Source: Streptomyces leeuwenhoekii
GTDB lineage: Bacteria > Actinomycetota > Actinomycetes > Streptomycetales > Streptomycetaceae
Reading direction: 5' to 3'
DNA length: 64,000 nt
NCBI RefSeq assembly: GCF_001013905.1
Contig: NZ_LN831790.1
Coordinates: 3,424,001-3,488,000 of the forward strand
Of the stretch, positions 20,601 to 30,158 are shown piece by piece. A program made the translations under genes and the position numbers. Position 1 is the stretch's first letter. The number at the start of each line of letters is the position of its first letter. The notes under the pieces are model-generated. The model was not told the DNA's origin. It worked only from the letters and a program-made list of their open reading frames with translations, and did not search any database.

Positions 20601-22163
20601 TCAGTGGAAGAAGTGGCGGGTGCCGGTGAAGTACATCGTCACGCCGGCCTTCTTCGCGGCCTCGACGACCTGCTCGTCGCGGATCGAGCCGCCGGGCTGG
20701 ACGATGGCCCGGACCCCGGCCTCGATCAGGATCTCGGGGCCGTCCGGGAACGGGAAGAAGGCGTCCGAGGCCGCGAACGCGCCGCGCGCCCGCTCCTCGC
20801 CGGCCCGCTCGACGGCGAGGCGGCAGGAGTCGACCCGGTTGACCTGGCCCATGCCGACGCCGACCGAGGCGCCGTCCTTCGCCAGCAGGATCGCGTTGGA
20901 CTTCACCGCGCGGCAGGCCCGCCAGGCGAACGCCAGCTCGGCCAGCTCCGCCTCGGACAGGGCCTCGCCGCTGGCGAGGGTCCAGGTGGCCGGGTCGTCG
21001 CCCTCGGCCTGGAGGCGGTCGGCGACCTGGAGGAGGGCGCCGCCGTCGATCGGCTTGATCTCCACGGGCGCGGCGGGCGCCTCGGGGGCACGCAGCACGC
21101 GGATGTTCTTCTTCTTGGTGAGGATCTCCAGCGCGCCGTCCTCGTAGCCGGGCGCGACGATGACCTCGGTGAAGATCTCCGCGACCTGCTCGGCCATCTC
21201 CTTGCTGACCGGCCGGTTGACGGCGATCACGCCGCCGAACGCGGACAGCGGGTCGCAGGCGTGCGCCTTGCGGTGCGCCTCGGCGACGTCCGCGCCGATC
21301 GCGATGCCGCACGGGTTGGCGTGCTTGATGATCGCCACGCAGGGCTCGGCGTGGTCGTACGCGGCACGGCGGGCGGCGTCCGTGTCCGTGTAGTTGTTGT
21401 ACGACATCTCCTTGCCGTGGAGCTGCTCGGCCTCGGCGAGGCCGCCGGTGCCGGAGACGTACAGGGCGGCGGGCTGGTGCGGGTTCTCGCCGTAGCGCAG
21501 GGTGTGCGCGCGGTCCCAGGTGGCGCCCAGGAAGTCGGGGAAGGACGAGTCGTCGGCCGGGGCGTACTCGGAGGCGAACCAGGAGGCGACCGCCACGTCG
21601 TAGGCGGCCGTGTGCCGGAACGCCTCGGCGGCCAGGCGCTTGCGGGCGGCCAGGTCGAAGCCGCCGTCCCTGGCCGCGGCGAGGACGTCCCCGTACCGGG
21701 CGGGGCTGGTGACCACGGCGACGGAGGGGTGGTTCTTGGCGGCGGCGCGGACCATGGAGGGGCCGCCGATGTCGATCTGCTCCACGCACTCGTCGGGGGT
21801 GGCGCCCGAGGCGACCGTCTCGCGGAACGGGTAGAGGTTGACCACGACCAGGTCGAACGGCGCGACGCCGAGCTCGTCGAGCTGCTGCCGGTGGGTGTCC
21901 AGGCGCAGGTCGGCGAGGATGCCCGCGTGCACCTTGGGGTGCAGGGTCTTGACGCGGCCGTCGAGGCACTCGGGGAAGCCGGTGAGCTCCTCGACCTTGG
22001 TGACGGGGACGCCGGCGGCGGCGATCCGGGCGGCGGTGGAGCCGGTGGAGACCAGCTCGACGCCGGCCTCGTGCAGGCCGCGCGCGAGCTCTTCCAGCCC
22101 GGTCTTGTCGTAGACGCTGACGAGCGCCCGGCGAATCGGCCGCTTGTTGCTGTCGGCGGTCAC
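20601..22163 (-). CDS. purH: AICAR transformylase/IMP cyclohydrolase
   Basis: The 520-residue PurH catalyses the last two steps of de novo IMP synthesis. The N-terminal IMP cyclohydrolase (MGS-like) part contains [32 protein letters not shown] and [15 protein letters not shown]. The C-terminal transformylase part contains [38 protein letters not shown] and the closing [13 protein letters not shown] and [10 protein letters not shown]. The start is GTG, overlapping the purN stop by 4 nt, so the two purine genes are coupled. A shared terminator follows. Confidence 0.98.
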   Translation of the reverse strand: MTADSNKRPIRRALVSVYDKTGLEELARGLHEAGVELVSTGSTAARIAAAGVPVTKVEELTGFPECLDGRVKTLHPKVHAGILADLRLDTHRQQLDELGVAPFDLVVVNLYPFRETVASGATPDECVEQIDIGGPSMVRAAAKNHPSVAVVTSPARYGDVLAAARDGGFDLAARKRLAAEAFRHTAAYDVAVASWFASEYAPADDSSFPDFLGATWDRAHTLRYGENPHQPAALYVSGTGGLAEAEQLHGKEMSYNNYTDTDAARRAAYDHAEPCVAIIKHANPCGIAIGADVAEAHRKAHACDPLSAFGGVIAVNRPVSKEMAEQVAEIFTEVIVAPGYEDGALEILTKKKNIRVLRAPEAPAAPVEIKPIDGGALLQVADRLQAEGDDPATWTLASGEALSEAELAELAFAWRACRAVKSNAILLAKDGASVGVGMGQVNRVDSCRLAVERAGEERARGAFAASDAFFPFPDGPEILIEAGVRAIVQPGGSIRDEQVVEAAKKAGVTMYFTGTRHFFH

Positions 22164-22789
22164 TGGATTACTACCTTTCGTCCCTCAATGCGGTAGCCGT
22201 GGCGGGCGAGCCGCCCCACGACATCGACGAGCAGCCTTCGCTCGACTTCCTTGATGCGCTCGTGCAGAGCGCTCTCGTCGTCCTCGTCCCGGATCTCCAC
22301 CACGCCCTGCGCGATGATCGGCCCGGTGTCGACGCCGTCGTCGACGAAGTGGACGGTGCAGCCGGTGACCTTGGCGCCGTACGCGAGCGCGTCCCGCACG
22401 CCGTGGGCCCCGGGGAAACTGGGGAGGAGGGCGGGGTGGGTGTTGACGAACCGCCCGCCGAATCGCGCGAGGAACTCCTTCCCCACGATCTTCATGAACC
22501 CGGCCGAGACGACGAGGTCCGGCTCATGGGCGGCGACGGCCTCCGCGAGCGCCGCGTCCCACTCCTCGCGGGTGGCGTGGTCCTTCACGCGGCACACGAA
22601 GGTGGGCAGCCCGGCCCGCTCGGCGCGCGCGAGCCCCTCGATGCCGTCCCGGTCGGCGCCGACGGCCACGATCTCGGCTCCGTAACGCTCGGGGCCGGTG
22701 GCGGCGATCTCGTCCAGGAGCGCCTGAAGATTGGTGCCGGATCCGGAGACCAGCACGACGAGGCGCTTGGCCACGGGCTTGGCGGCCAC
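22160..22789 (-). CDS. purN: Phosphoribosylglycinamide formyltransferase
   Basis: The 209-residue PurN transfers a formyl group from 10-formyl-THF to GAR, the third step of purine synthesis. Motifs are [18 protein letters not shown] near the N terminus, [13 protein letters not shown], the catalytic [16 protein letters not shown] with Asn and His, and [19 protein letters not shown] with the active-site Asp. The GTG at 22789 was chosen because it gives the normal family N terminus; sequence further upstream lacks coding character. It is the first gene of purN-purH. Confidence 0.97.
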   Translation of the reverse strand: MAAKPVAKRLVVLVSGSGTNLQALLDEIAATGPERYGAEIVAVGADRDGIEGLARAERAGLPTFVCRVKDHATREEWDAALAEAVAAHEPDLVVSAGFMKIVGKEFLARFGGRFVNTHPALLPSFPGAHGVRDALAYGAKVTGCTVHFVDDGVDTGPIIAQGVVEIRDEDDESALHERIKEVERRLLVDVVGRLARHGYRIEGRKVVIQ

Positions 22790-22815
22790 GATGGGGGCCC
22801 TTTCTCGGGGAAGCG

Positions 22816-22859
22816 GGTCCGCACGGTCGGTCCGCACGGATCGTTTTGTACGGTCGTAC
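22816..22859. promoter_or_regulatory. Direct repeat and dyad upstream of purN
   Basis: GGTCCGCACGG occurs twice in tandem (22816-22826 and 22829-22839), and GTACG-GT-CGTAC at 22848-22859 is a perfect dyad. Both lie 27-70 nt upstream of the purN start and could be operator or promoter elements. The rest of the 22790-23140 gap contains no gene; AAGGGGAA near 23121 is the ribosome site of the next gene. Confidence 0.45.
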
Positions 22860-23140
22860 GAATGCTTCACGCCCCGGGATACGGGGAAGTCTACGAAGCA
22901 GCCGACCGCCAGCAACGATACCGGCACACCGGGCGGCCCCCACGGGACGGGGGCCCGGCCGGAAGGTAGCGTCAGGGAGGAGCCGGTTCGGGAACGCCTC
23001 CCGCGCACCGCGCGTTCACGGGGTGACGGAGCCGGGGCCCCGGGCCTTTCCGGGCCCCTCCCCTCCCGTCGGGCACAGCCGGATCCAGTCGTAGCAAGCC
23101 GTACGCACGCCGTACTCACCAAGGGGAAGACGCTCATTTG

Positions 23141-23935
23141 ATGCCGGACCGCAGTCTGCGACTCCTCACGCTCCCCCAGCAGTCGGCGCAGGGAGGGGAG
23201 CGCAGCGGCCTGTTGCTGCGGGAGCGCCCCGCCTCGCCGCCCGACGCGCCCTCGGACGGGAAGAACGACGGCGGCGACCGGGGCGGCGCGGCCACGGACG
23301 ACAACCCCTTCGCGCCGCCGCCGGAGGGGACGCCGGACCGCCCCTGGCAGCCGCGGCACCCCGAGGGCGGAGACGGCGCGCGGGGCGGCGGCGGCTCCTC
23401 GTGGGGCCGGCAGTGGAGCGACCGGCAGCCCGGCCGCTCGCCCGGCGGCTTCGGCGAGCGCCCCGGCGGACCCGGACGCCCCGGCGCGGGCCCCGACGGC
23501 GCGGGCGGCGGCCCGCGCTGGGACCCGACGGACCCCGCCCAGCGCCGCGCCCGCTACTCGCTGCTGTGCGGCATGTGGGCCTTCTTCTTCGCGCTCTTCG
23601 GCTGGCCGTACCTGGCCCTGCTCCTGGGCGCCCTGGCGCTCTACTGGGGCGTCAGCGGCCTGCGCGCCAAGCCGCGCACCACCCCGGCGGACCCGGGCGT
23701 CCCGGCGCCGGCCCCGGCGCCCGGGACGGCCTCCCGCCCGCAGACCACCGCCGCCGTCAGCGGCCTGGTCACGGCCTCCCTGGCCCTGCTGCTGATCGCG
23801 GCCTCCTTCGCCGCCCAGCTCGTCTACCGGGACTACTACACCTGCCGCAGCGACGCCCTGACCAACGAGGCCAAGCAGTCGTGCAGCAGGCTGCTGCCGG
23901 ACGAGCTGCGCAGCGTGCTGGGGAACGAGGGCTGA
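23141..23935 (+). CDS. Two-helix membrane protein with disordered N terminus
   Basis: The 264-residue protein has about 130 hydrophilic residues rich in Gly, Pro, Arg and Asp, then a hydrophobic pair near residues 145-175 (YSLLCGMWAFFFALFGWPYLALLLGALAL, broken here by no charged residue) and a third helix at about 205-230, with a short tail holding two cysteines (DYYTCRSDALTNEAKQSC). ATG at 23141 follows AAGGGGAA; the preceding TTG codon is an unlikely start. Resembles streptomycete DUF4190-like proteins of unknown function. Divergent from purN. Confidence 0.78.
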   Translation: MPDRSLRLLTLPQQSAQGGERSGLLLRERPASPPDAPSDGKNDGGDRGGAATDDNPFAPPPEGTPDRPWQPRHPEGGDGARGGGGSSWGRQWSDRQPGRSPGGFGERPGGPGRPGAGPDGAGGGPRWDPTDPAQRRARYSLLCGMWAFFFALFGWPYLALLLGALALYWGVSGLRAKPRTTPADPGVPAPAPAPGTASRPQTTAAVSGLVTASLALLLIAASFAAQLVYRDYYTCRSDALTNEAKQSCSRLLPDELRSVLGNEG

Positions 23936-24001
23936 GCCGGGCCCGGGGAGGCCCTGCCTTCCCGGCCGGGCGCCGGGCCCGCCCCGCCGGGCGCGCGGCG
24001 G

Positions 24002-25762
24002 CTACCCGGGAGGCACCCGCGACCCGCGTACGGACCGGCCGCCCGCCGCGGTGGCGCCCCGGGCCTCCCGGAACGGCTCCGTCCGCCGGGGTTCCGCCGC
24101 CTCCGGCGTCCTGCGCGCGCCCGGCGGCCGCCCACCGGGTCCGCGCGGGGTTTCGCGCACCGCCGGTGACCAGCGCCTCCCCGGGACGCGCCAGGGCTTG
24201 CGCGCCGCCGCCGTCCGAGGTCTTCCCGAAGGCCGCCGGAACCTGCCCAGGGCCGCCGCCCAGGCCGCGCCCGGGATCCGCCGGGGCGTGCCCACCGTCA
24301 GCACCCAGGGCGTTCCCGGGATCCGCCAGGACGTGCGCGCCGGCGCCCCGTCCGTCCCGGGGGACGCCCCCGGCCGCCTCCGCCGCGCCGCCGCCCAGTG
24401 CCGCCAGGCCCGCACCCCGACCGCCGTCGGCACCGCCACCACCGCGATCCACACCGGGGTGACGGCGCCGATCTGCCACCACACCGGCCCGAAGCGGGCG
24501 AGCGCGGCCACCCCGAGCGGGCCGCCCGCCAGCGCCGCGAGCAGGGCGGTCGCGGCGCCGCACACCACGGCCGCCAGCCCGGCGCCCGCCGCCGTGCGGC
24601 GCCACGACCAGGAACCGGCCGCGCCCCGCGCCCGGTCCGGCCGGTCCCCGTCCGCCGTCAGCTCCCGCCCGTCCGGGCGGTCACCCGGCCGGTCGGCCGA
24701 GGCCCGCCCCGTGAACCACCCCACCGCCGCACCGGCCGCCAGCGGCACCACCGCGCACGCCCAGTGCGCCGGCGTACCCGGCCCCGGCTGCGGCACCGCC
24801 GCCAGCAGCGGGAACGGCGGCAGCGACGCCGGCGCGGAGGCGAAGGGCCCCACCGTGTGCCCGGCACCGGCCGCGAAACCGGGGCCGAGCGCGTACGCCG
24901 CGGCCCACACCGCCGCGTTGGGCACCAGCGCCACGCACAGCACGAGGACCGCGAACCCCCCGGCCCACCCGTCCGCCAGCCGGCCGAACGCCGCCCGGAA
25001 GGCACCGCCGTGCCCCACCAGGGAGACCGCCAGCAGCAGCGCGCCGCCCCCGACCAGCACCGCCACCCCGGCGCCCGCGGCCCGCGCCGCGTCGCCCAGG
25101 CGTCCGTCCGGGCGGACGAGCAACTGCCGCGGCACCACGGGCAGGGCGTCCAGCAACCGCCGTACCGGCCCGCCCGGGCGGCCGTGCGCCGCCCACACCC
25201 CCGCGCCCGCCACGCCCATGACGAACAGCGGCAGGCACACCACCGTCCCCGCCCACGAGGGCCGCAGCGCGCCGCCGGCGGCGTACAGCGCGGTGGGCAG
25301 GGCGACGCCGAGGTAGCCGAGTACGACGCCCGTCCAGGCGACGCGGGGCGGCACCGGCGGTGGAGCGGCCCCGGCGCCGCCCTCCCCCATCGCCAGGCCG
25401 CCGGCCACCGCGTCCCGCGCCATCCGGTGGATCAGCCACGCGGGCGGCACGGACAGCAGCAGCGGCGTGACGCCGACGGGCGCGGGGGTGCCGGACAGCG
25501 TGTCGGCGCGGACCAGTTCGGCGCCGTGCGCCAGCACCCACAGCGCCGCGGCGACGTGCAGCGCGCCGTCGGGTCCGCTGTCGGGGTACGGCGAGCCGAC
25601 CCACACCACCATCACCAGTACGGCGAACACCCCGAGGCCCAGGCCCGCCGCGACCGCCCCGCCCAGCAGCCCCGCCGACAGCCCGGGCGGACGGTCGCGG
25701 AGCAGGGCGCGCAGCAGGGACAACAGCATTCGGCGAGCAGTCGTCTGGATCACGCCCGCCAT
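24002..25762 (-). CDS. Polytopic membrane protein, DUF6350-like
   Basis: The 586-residue protein has about ten hydrophobic helices. Its N-terminal region includes [39 protein letters not shown] and [20 protein letters not shown], which fit the DUF6350 family of actinobacterial membrane proteins, sometimes called cell-division-associated in annotations. The last 120 residues are Arg/Pro-rich with repeated GTPWVL, RIPG and WRVPG-like units and look disordered. Function unknown. Divergent from the HTH/sigma-like gene at 25868. Confidence 0.8.
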   Translation of the reverse strand: MAGVIQTTARRMLLSLLRALLRDRPPGLSAGLLGGAVAAGLGLGVFAVLVMVVWVGSPYPDSGPDGALHVAAALWVLAHGAELVRADTLSGTPAPVGVTPLLLSVPPAWLIHRMARDAVAGGLAMGEGGAGAAPPPVPPRVAWTGVVLGYLGVALPTALYAAGGALRPSWAGTVVCLPLFVMGVAGAGVWAAHGRPGGPVRRLLDALPVVPRQLLVRPDGRLGDAARAAGAGVAVLVGGGALLLAVSLVGHGGAFRAAFGRLADGWAGGFAVLVLCVALVPNAAVWAAAYALGPGFAAGAGHTVGPFASAPASLPPFPLLAAVPQPGPGTPAHWACAVVPLAAGAAVGWFTGRASADRPGDRPDGRELTADGDRPDRARGAAGSWSWRRTAAGAGLAAVVCGAATALLAALAGGPLGVAALARFGPVWWQIGAVTPVWIAVVAVPTAVGVRAWRHWAAARRRRPGASPGTDGAPARTSWRIPGTPWVLTVGTPRRIPGAAWAAALGRFRRPSGRPRTAAARKPWRVPGRRWSPAVRETPRGPGGRPPGARRTPEAAEPRRTEPFREARGATAAGGRSVRGSRVPPG

Positions 25763-25826
25763 GCTCCCAACGACACGCGCTTCCCCGACGTAACAGGCGA
25801 ACCCCCGCCGTGTCGCTCAATATACG

Positions 25827-25845
25827 TTTATGTACCTTTATGTAC
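25827..25845. promoter_or_regulatory. TTTATGTAC direct repeats in an AT-rich promoter
   Basis: TTTATGTAC occurs at 25827-25835 and 25837-25845, a 10-bp period that puts both copies on the same helix face. The surrounding TATACGTTTATG stretch is the most AT-rich part of the neighbourhood. It lies 23-41 nt before the GTG at 25868 and 65-83 nt before the divergent start at 25762, so it may be an operator for either gene. Confidence 0.5.
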
Positions 25846-25867
25846 GGAGCGTTCGGAGGGGCGCCCT

Positions 25868-27184
25868 GTGACGCGGAGCCCGGCGACCCCTTTTCCTCCC
25901 CCGGAGACGCGCCGGCGCCTGCGCGAAGCCGCCTCGCTGACGCGCGCTCAGGTCGCGGTGCGCCTCGGCGTCACCCGCGGCACGGTGCGTGCGTGGGAGA
26001 CGGGACGCGCCACTCCGCGCGGCCGGAAAGGGGAGGCGTACGCGAAGCTGCTGAGCACGCTGGCGGCCGGTCCGGCGGCCGCGACCGCGGACACGGCCAC
26101 GGCCACTGACACGGGCGCGGGCGCGGCCACGGGGACGGCGGACCAGGCGGCCGCGGGGCCGCGGACCGCGGACCGCGAGACCGCGGTGGTGCCGCCGGAG
26201 CCCGCGCCCGCCACCGACGCGGCGCCCGCGTCCGCCTCTGTGTCCGCGTCCGGGTCCGTCTCCGCGTCCGCCTCCGGGTCCCCGTCCGCCGGGGGTGCCG
26301 CCGCGCCGGGCGGTGAGCAGCCGGGGGCCGCCGGGGGCCGGGCGTCCGGTCACGGGTCCGGAGCGGAGTCCCCCGCGCCGCCGCCCGCCCTCACGCCCGC
26401 TCAGGCGTTCGACGCGCTGTACGCCTTCTGCGCCCCCGCGCTGGTCCGGCAGACCTTCGTGCTGACCGGGCGCCGCGAGCTGGCGCGGGAGTCGGTCGAG
26501 CGGGCCTTCCAGCGGGCCTGGGAGCACTGGCCGGAGGTGGCCCGGGACCGCGATCCGGCGGGCTGGGTGCGGGCGGCGGCGTACGACTACGCGCTCTCGC
26601 CCTGGCACCGGTTCCGCCCCCGCTACCGGTCTCCCGAGCCGCCGCCCGCCGACCCCGACGACCGCGCCCTGATGAACGTCCTGCTGGGGCTCCCGCCGCA
26701 CCACCGCCGCACCCTGCTGCTGCACGACGGGATCGGCCTCGGCCTGCCCGAGACGGCGGCGGAGACCGAGGCGAGCACCCCGGCGGCGGCCGGCCGGCTG
26801 GTGCGCGCGCGGGAGGCGGTCGCCGCCCGGCTGCCCGGCCTGGCGGACCCCGGGGAGCTGCACCGGCGGCTGGCGGAGCTGGGGTCGGGCGAGCGGCTCC
26901 GCGCGGCCGAGCCGCCGTTCGTGCGCCGGGGCAGTGAGCGCCGGGCCCGCCTGTGGACCCGGGCCGCCATCGCCTTCACCGCCGTCCTGATCGGCAGTAC
27001 GGCACTCACCCTGCGGACGGCTCCCACGCACTACGAGCCGCCGGTGCCCCCCGGGGCGACGGTCCGCGGGGTGCCGCCGCGGGTGGCGCCGGGGCCGCTG
27101 TCGGACCGGGAGCTGGAGCTGCGGGACAAACTGCGGGAGCAGACGCACAGCGGTCCGCAGCGGCTGGGACCGGAGGCCCGCTGA
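25868..27184 (+). CDS. HTH, sigma-factor-like and membrane-helix fusion protein
   Basis: The 438-residue protein reads from a GTG preceded by GGAGGGG at 6 nt. Residues about 14-62 form an XRE-type HTH (LTRAQVAVRLGVTRGTVRAWE). Residues 65-175 are Ala/Ser/Gly/Thr low complexity. Residues 178-250 resemble sigma region 2 (FDALYAFCAPALVRQTFVLT, DPAGWVRAAA), and 265-322 resemble sigma region 4 (LLGLPPHHRRTLLLHDGIGL, GRLVRAREAV). A membrane helix at about 366-384 leaves 50 residues outside. It may be a membrane-tethered transcription regulator; whether it binds RNA polymerase is unknown. The position next to sucD-sucC is convergent. Confidence 0.75.
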   Translation: MTRSPATPFPPPETRRRLREAASLTRAQVAVRLGVTRGTVRAWETGRATPRGRKGEAYAKLLSTLAAGPAAATADTATATDTGAGAATGTADQAAAGPRTADRETAVVPPEPAPATDAAPASASVSASGSVSASASGSPSAGGAAAPGGEQPGAAGGRASGHGSGAESPAPPPALTPAQAFDALYAFCAPALVRQTFVLTGRRELARESVERAFQRAWEHWPEVARDRDPAGWVRAAAYDYALSPWHRFRPRYRSPEPPPADPDDRALMNVLLGLPPHHRRTLLLHDGIGLGLPETAAETEASTPAAAGRLVRAREAVAARLPGLADPGELHRRLAELGSGERLRAAEPPFVRRGSERRARLWTRAAIAFTAVLIGSTALTLRTAPTHYEPPVPPGATVRGVPPRVAPGPLSDRELELRDKLREQTHSGPQRLGPEAR

Positions 27185-27253
27185 GCCGTCGTGTGCGCGG
27201 CGGCTCGGGGGAAGCACGCGCCGCCGTGCGCGGCGGCACGGGAGGACACGCGG

Positions 27254-27288
27254 ACGGGCCCGCCCCCTCGGTGAGGGGGCGGGCCCGT
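27254..27288. terminator. Bidirectional terminator between the fusion-regulator gene and sucD
   Basis: A 16-bp perfect stem, ACGGGCCCGCCCCCTC at 27254-27269 with its complement at 27273-27288, has a 3-nt loop. It lies between converging stops at 27184 and 27306 and is one of the strongest hairpins in the window. Confidence 0.85.
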
Positions 27289-27305
27289 GCGCGTTGCGAG
27301 GCCGG

Positions 27306-28190
27306 TCAGCCGGCGAGGATCTCGCGCGCCAGCTTGGCCGTCTCGGTCGGGGTCTTGCCGACCTTGACGCCCGCCGCCTCCAGGGCCTCCTTCTTGGCCT
27401 GTGCGGTGCCGGAGGAACCGGAGACGATGGCGCCCGCGTGACCCATCGTCTTGCCCTCGGGCGCGGTGAAGCCCGCGACGTAGCCGACGACCGGCTTGGT
27501 CACGTTCTCCTTGATGAAGGCCGCGGCCCGCTCCTCGGCGTCGCCGCCGATCTCGCCGATCATGACGATCAGGTCGGTGTCGGGGTCGTCCTGGAACGCC
27601 TTGAGGGCGTCGATGTGGGTGGTGCCGATGATCGGGTCACCGCCGATGCCGACGCAGGTGGAGAAGCCGATGTCGCGCAGCTCGTACATCATCTGGTACG
27701 TCAGCGTGCCGGACTTCGACACCAGGCCGATGCGGCCCGGCTTGGTGATGTCGCCCGGGATGATGCCGACGTTGGACTGGCCCGGGGTGATGATGCCGGG
27801 GCAGTTCGGGCCGATGATGCGGGTCTTGTTGCCCTTCTTGCCGGCGTACGCCCAGAAGGCGGCCGTGTCGTGCACGGCGATGCCCTCGGTGATCACGACG
27901 GCCAGCGGGATCTCGGCGTCGATGGCCTCGACGACCGCGTCCTTGGTGAACTTCTCCGGCACGAAGATGACGGAGACGTTGGCGCCGGTGGCCTCGATGG
28001 CCTCCTTGACGGTGCCGAAGACCGGTACCTCGGTACCGTCGAAGTCCACGGTCTGACCCGCCTTGCGCGGGTTCACGCCGCCCACGACGTTGGTGCCGTC
28101 GCCGAGCATGAGCTTGGTGTGCTTCATGCCGGTGGCGCCGGTCATGCCCTGGACGATGACCTTGCTGTCCTTGTTGAGCCAGATAGCCAT
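27306..28190 (-). CDS. sucD: Succinyl-CoA synthetase alpha subunit
   Basis: The 294-residue SucD is the CoA-binding, phosphohistidine-carrying subunit of succinate-CoA ligase in the TCA cycle. Motifs are [19 protein letters not shown] (CoA site), [49 protein letters not shown] and the active-site histidine region [17 protein letters not shown]. It starts 28 nt after the sucC stop and forms an operon with it. Confidence 0.98.
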   Translation of the reverse strand: MAIWLNKDSKVIVQGMTGATGMKHTKLMLGDGTNVVGGVNPRKAGQTVDFDGTEVPVFGTVKEAIEATGANVSVIFVPEKFTKDAVVEAIDAEIPLAVVITEGIAVHDTAAFWAYAGKKGNKTRIIGPNCPGIITPGQSNVGIIPGDITKPGRIGLVSKSGTLTYQMMYELRDIGFSTCVGIGGDPIIGTTHIDALKAFQDDPDTDLIVMIGEIGGDAEERAAAFIKENVTKPVVGYVAGFTAPEGKTMGHAGAIVSGSSGTAQAKKEALEAAGVKVGKTPTETAKLAREILAG

Positions 28191-28217
28191 GGTTGTTGGT
28201 GTCCTCGTCCTAGGTGC

Positions 28218-29399
28218 TTACTTGGCGGCTGCGGCCAGCTCGGCGGCCTTGTCGGCCGCGCCGTCCATGGTGTCGACGCGCTGGACCAGGGGGTGGTTGG
28301 CGTCGGTGAGGATCTGCCGGCCCAGCTCGGCGTTGTTGCCGTCGAGGCGGACGACGAGCGGCTTGGTGACCTCTTCGCCGCGGTCCTCCAGCAGCTTCAG
28401 GGCCTGCACGATGCCGTTGGCGACCTCGTCGCAGGCGGTGATGCCGCCGAAGACGTTGACGAAGACGGACTTGACGTCCGGGTCGCCCAGGATGATCTCC
28501 AGGCCGTTCGCCATGACCTGGGCGGAGGCGCCACCGCCGATGTCCAGGAAGTTGGCGGGCTTGACGTTGCCGTGCTTCTCACCGGCGTACGCGACGACGT
28601 CCAGGGTGCTCATGACGAGACCCGCGCCGTTGCCGATGATGCCGACCTCGCCGTCGAGCTTGACGTAGTTGAGGTTCTTCTCCTTGGCCGCGGCCTCGAG
28701 CGGGTTGGCCGCGGCCTTGTCGTGGAGCTCCTCGTACTCGGGGTGACGGAACTCGGCGTTGTCGTCGAGCGACACCTTGCCGTCGAGGGCGATGACGTCA
28801 CCGGAGGCGACCTTCGCGAGCGGGTTGACCTCGACGAGGAGGGCGTCCGACTTGATGAAGGTGTCCCACAGCTTGACGAGGACGTTCACGACCTTGTCGG
28901 CGACCTCGGCCGGGAACTTGGCGGCCTCGACGATCTCGCGGGCCTTGGCCTCGTCCACACCGTCGATCGCGTCGATCGCGATCTTGGCGACGGCCTCGGG
29001 GCGGGTGGCCGCCACCTCCTCGATCTCCATGCCGCCCTCGACGGAGGCGATGGAGAGGAAGGTGCGGTTGGCACGGTCGAGGAGGAAGGAGACGTAGTAC
29101 TCCTCGACGATCTCCGGAGCCGTCTCGGCGATCATCACCTTGTGGACCGTGTGGCCCTTGATGTCCATGCCGAGGATGTCCGTCGCGCGGGCGACGGCCT
29201 CGTCCGGGGTGGCGGCCAGCTTCACGCCGCCGGCCTTGCCGCGACCACCGACCTTCACCTGCGCCTTGACGACGGACTTGCCGCCCAGCCGCTCGGTGAT
29301 CTCGCGCGCCGCCTCAGGCGTGTCGATGACTTCACCGGCCAGCACCGGTACATCGTGCTTGGCGAAGAGGTCCCTCGCCTGGTACTCGAACAGGTCCAC
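28218..29399 (-). CDS. sucC: Succinyl-CoA synthetase beta subunit
   Basis: The 393-residue SucC is the ATP-grasp, nucleotide-binding subunit of succinate-CoA ligase. Motifs are [19 protein letters not shown] at the N terminus, [41 protein letters not shown] for metal binding and [13 protein letters not shown] with [13 protein letters not shown]. The start is GTG. It is the first gene of sucC-sucD and is preceded by a long non-coding region with a CRP-type site. Confidence 0.98.
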   Translation of the reverse strand: MDLFEYQARDLFAKHDVPVLAGEVIDTPEAAREITERLGGKSVVKAQVKVGGRGKAGGVKLAATPDEAVARATDILGMDIKGHTVHKVMIAETAPEIVEEYYVSFLLDRANRTFLSIASVEGGMEIEEVAATRPEAVAKIAIDAIDGVDEAKAREIVEAAKFPAEVADKVVNVLVKLWDTFIKSDALLVEVNPLAKVASGDVIALDGKVSLDDNAEFRHPEYEELHDKAAANPLEAAAKEKNLNYVKLDGEVGIIGNGAGLVMSTLDVVAYAGEKHGNVKPANFLDIGGGASAQVMANGLEIILGDPDVKSVFVNVFGGITACDEVANGIVQALKLLEDRGEEVTKPLVVRLDGNNAELGRQILTDANHPLVQRVDTMDGAADKAAELAAAAK

Positions 29400-29567
29400 G
29401 CGCTTCCGTCCCTATCAGTGATCTCGCGGTTCGTTGGATGCGTGGGCGTGCCGCGAAGGGCAACGTGACGACCGCATGTGTCACAAGGGAAGCGCACACG
29501 GTGTCCGAGCGCGCGGCATGTCCGTCTCGCAGGTTATCGCCGCTTGGCAGGGCTCTCTAAATCACAT

Positions 29568-29595
29568 CTCACACGTGAGCGGTGATACCTGTCAC
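29568..29595. promoter_or_regulatory. CRP-type site and adjacent dyad upstream of sucC
   Basis: GTGATACCTGTCAC at 29582-29595 fits the streptomycete Crp pattern GTG-N6-GNCAC exactly. Next to it is CTCAC-AC-GTGAG, a perfect dyad at 29568-29579. They lie about 170-195 nt upstream of the sucC start. Control of sucC-sucD by Crp is inference. Confidence 0.5.
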
Positions 29596-29691
29596 ATGAT
29601 GCCGGACTTCCTGGCACCGCGTGCCGATGCCGTGCCGGTGCGGGGCGGGTGCCGTGCCGGTGGGGTGCCGCTGCGGCGCCCGTGCCGTGGG

Positions 29692-29727
29692 GGGCCTCAC
29701 CGGGCTGGGGTTCGCCCGGTGAGGCCC
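29692..29727 (-). terminator. Strong hairpin, probably ending the Pro-rich protein transcript
   Basis: GGGCCTCACCGGGC at 29692-29705 pairs perfectly with 29714-29727 around an 8-nt loop. The nearest gene reading toward it is the minus-strand gene ending at 30159, 430 nt away; it also lies upstream of sucC and may insulate that promoter. Confidence 0.65.
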
Positions 29728-30158
29728 GTTCAACAGCCCCGGGGGGCCGCGCGCTTCCGCGCGGTCCCCGGGGTGCGGCGGCCGGTACCCCACCCCATGG
29801 GGCCGGCCGCCCCTTCCGCGGGGTTTCGGCCGGACGGGCCGACGGATTTCGGCTCGTCCGGCGCCTGACGGTCCGCGGAGTCCTGTGCCGTGGGGGGATC
29901 GGGGTGTGGCGTGCGGCCCCGGCGCGTCGAACGCCGGAGACCGGACGCGGGTCGTACGCCGTACGGGGAGGCCGAGGGGTCGTCCCGCGCGCGGCCGGGG
30001 GTGGCCGGGTGGACGTCCCGCGGCTCGCCGGGTGGCCGGGGCGGGGGCGGTTCCCGGCTCCGGCGGCTTCCGCGGTGGGGCGCGGAGCGGGTCGGGTCCG
30101 GACGGATGGGCGGTGCCTTCGCGCCCTCGCGCGGCAGACGTACGGCCGGGGAGCCGCG

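Larger units (their letters stand above)
29400..30158. other. Non-coding region upstream of sucC
   Basis: No credible gene was found: open frames here have arginine/glycine-rich translations without normal third-position bias. The region holds the sucC promoter side, dyads at 29568-29595 and a strong hairpin at 29692-29727. The part from 29740 to 30158 shows nothing further that I can support. Confidence 0.6.
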
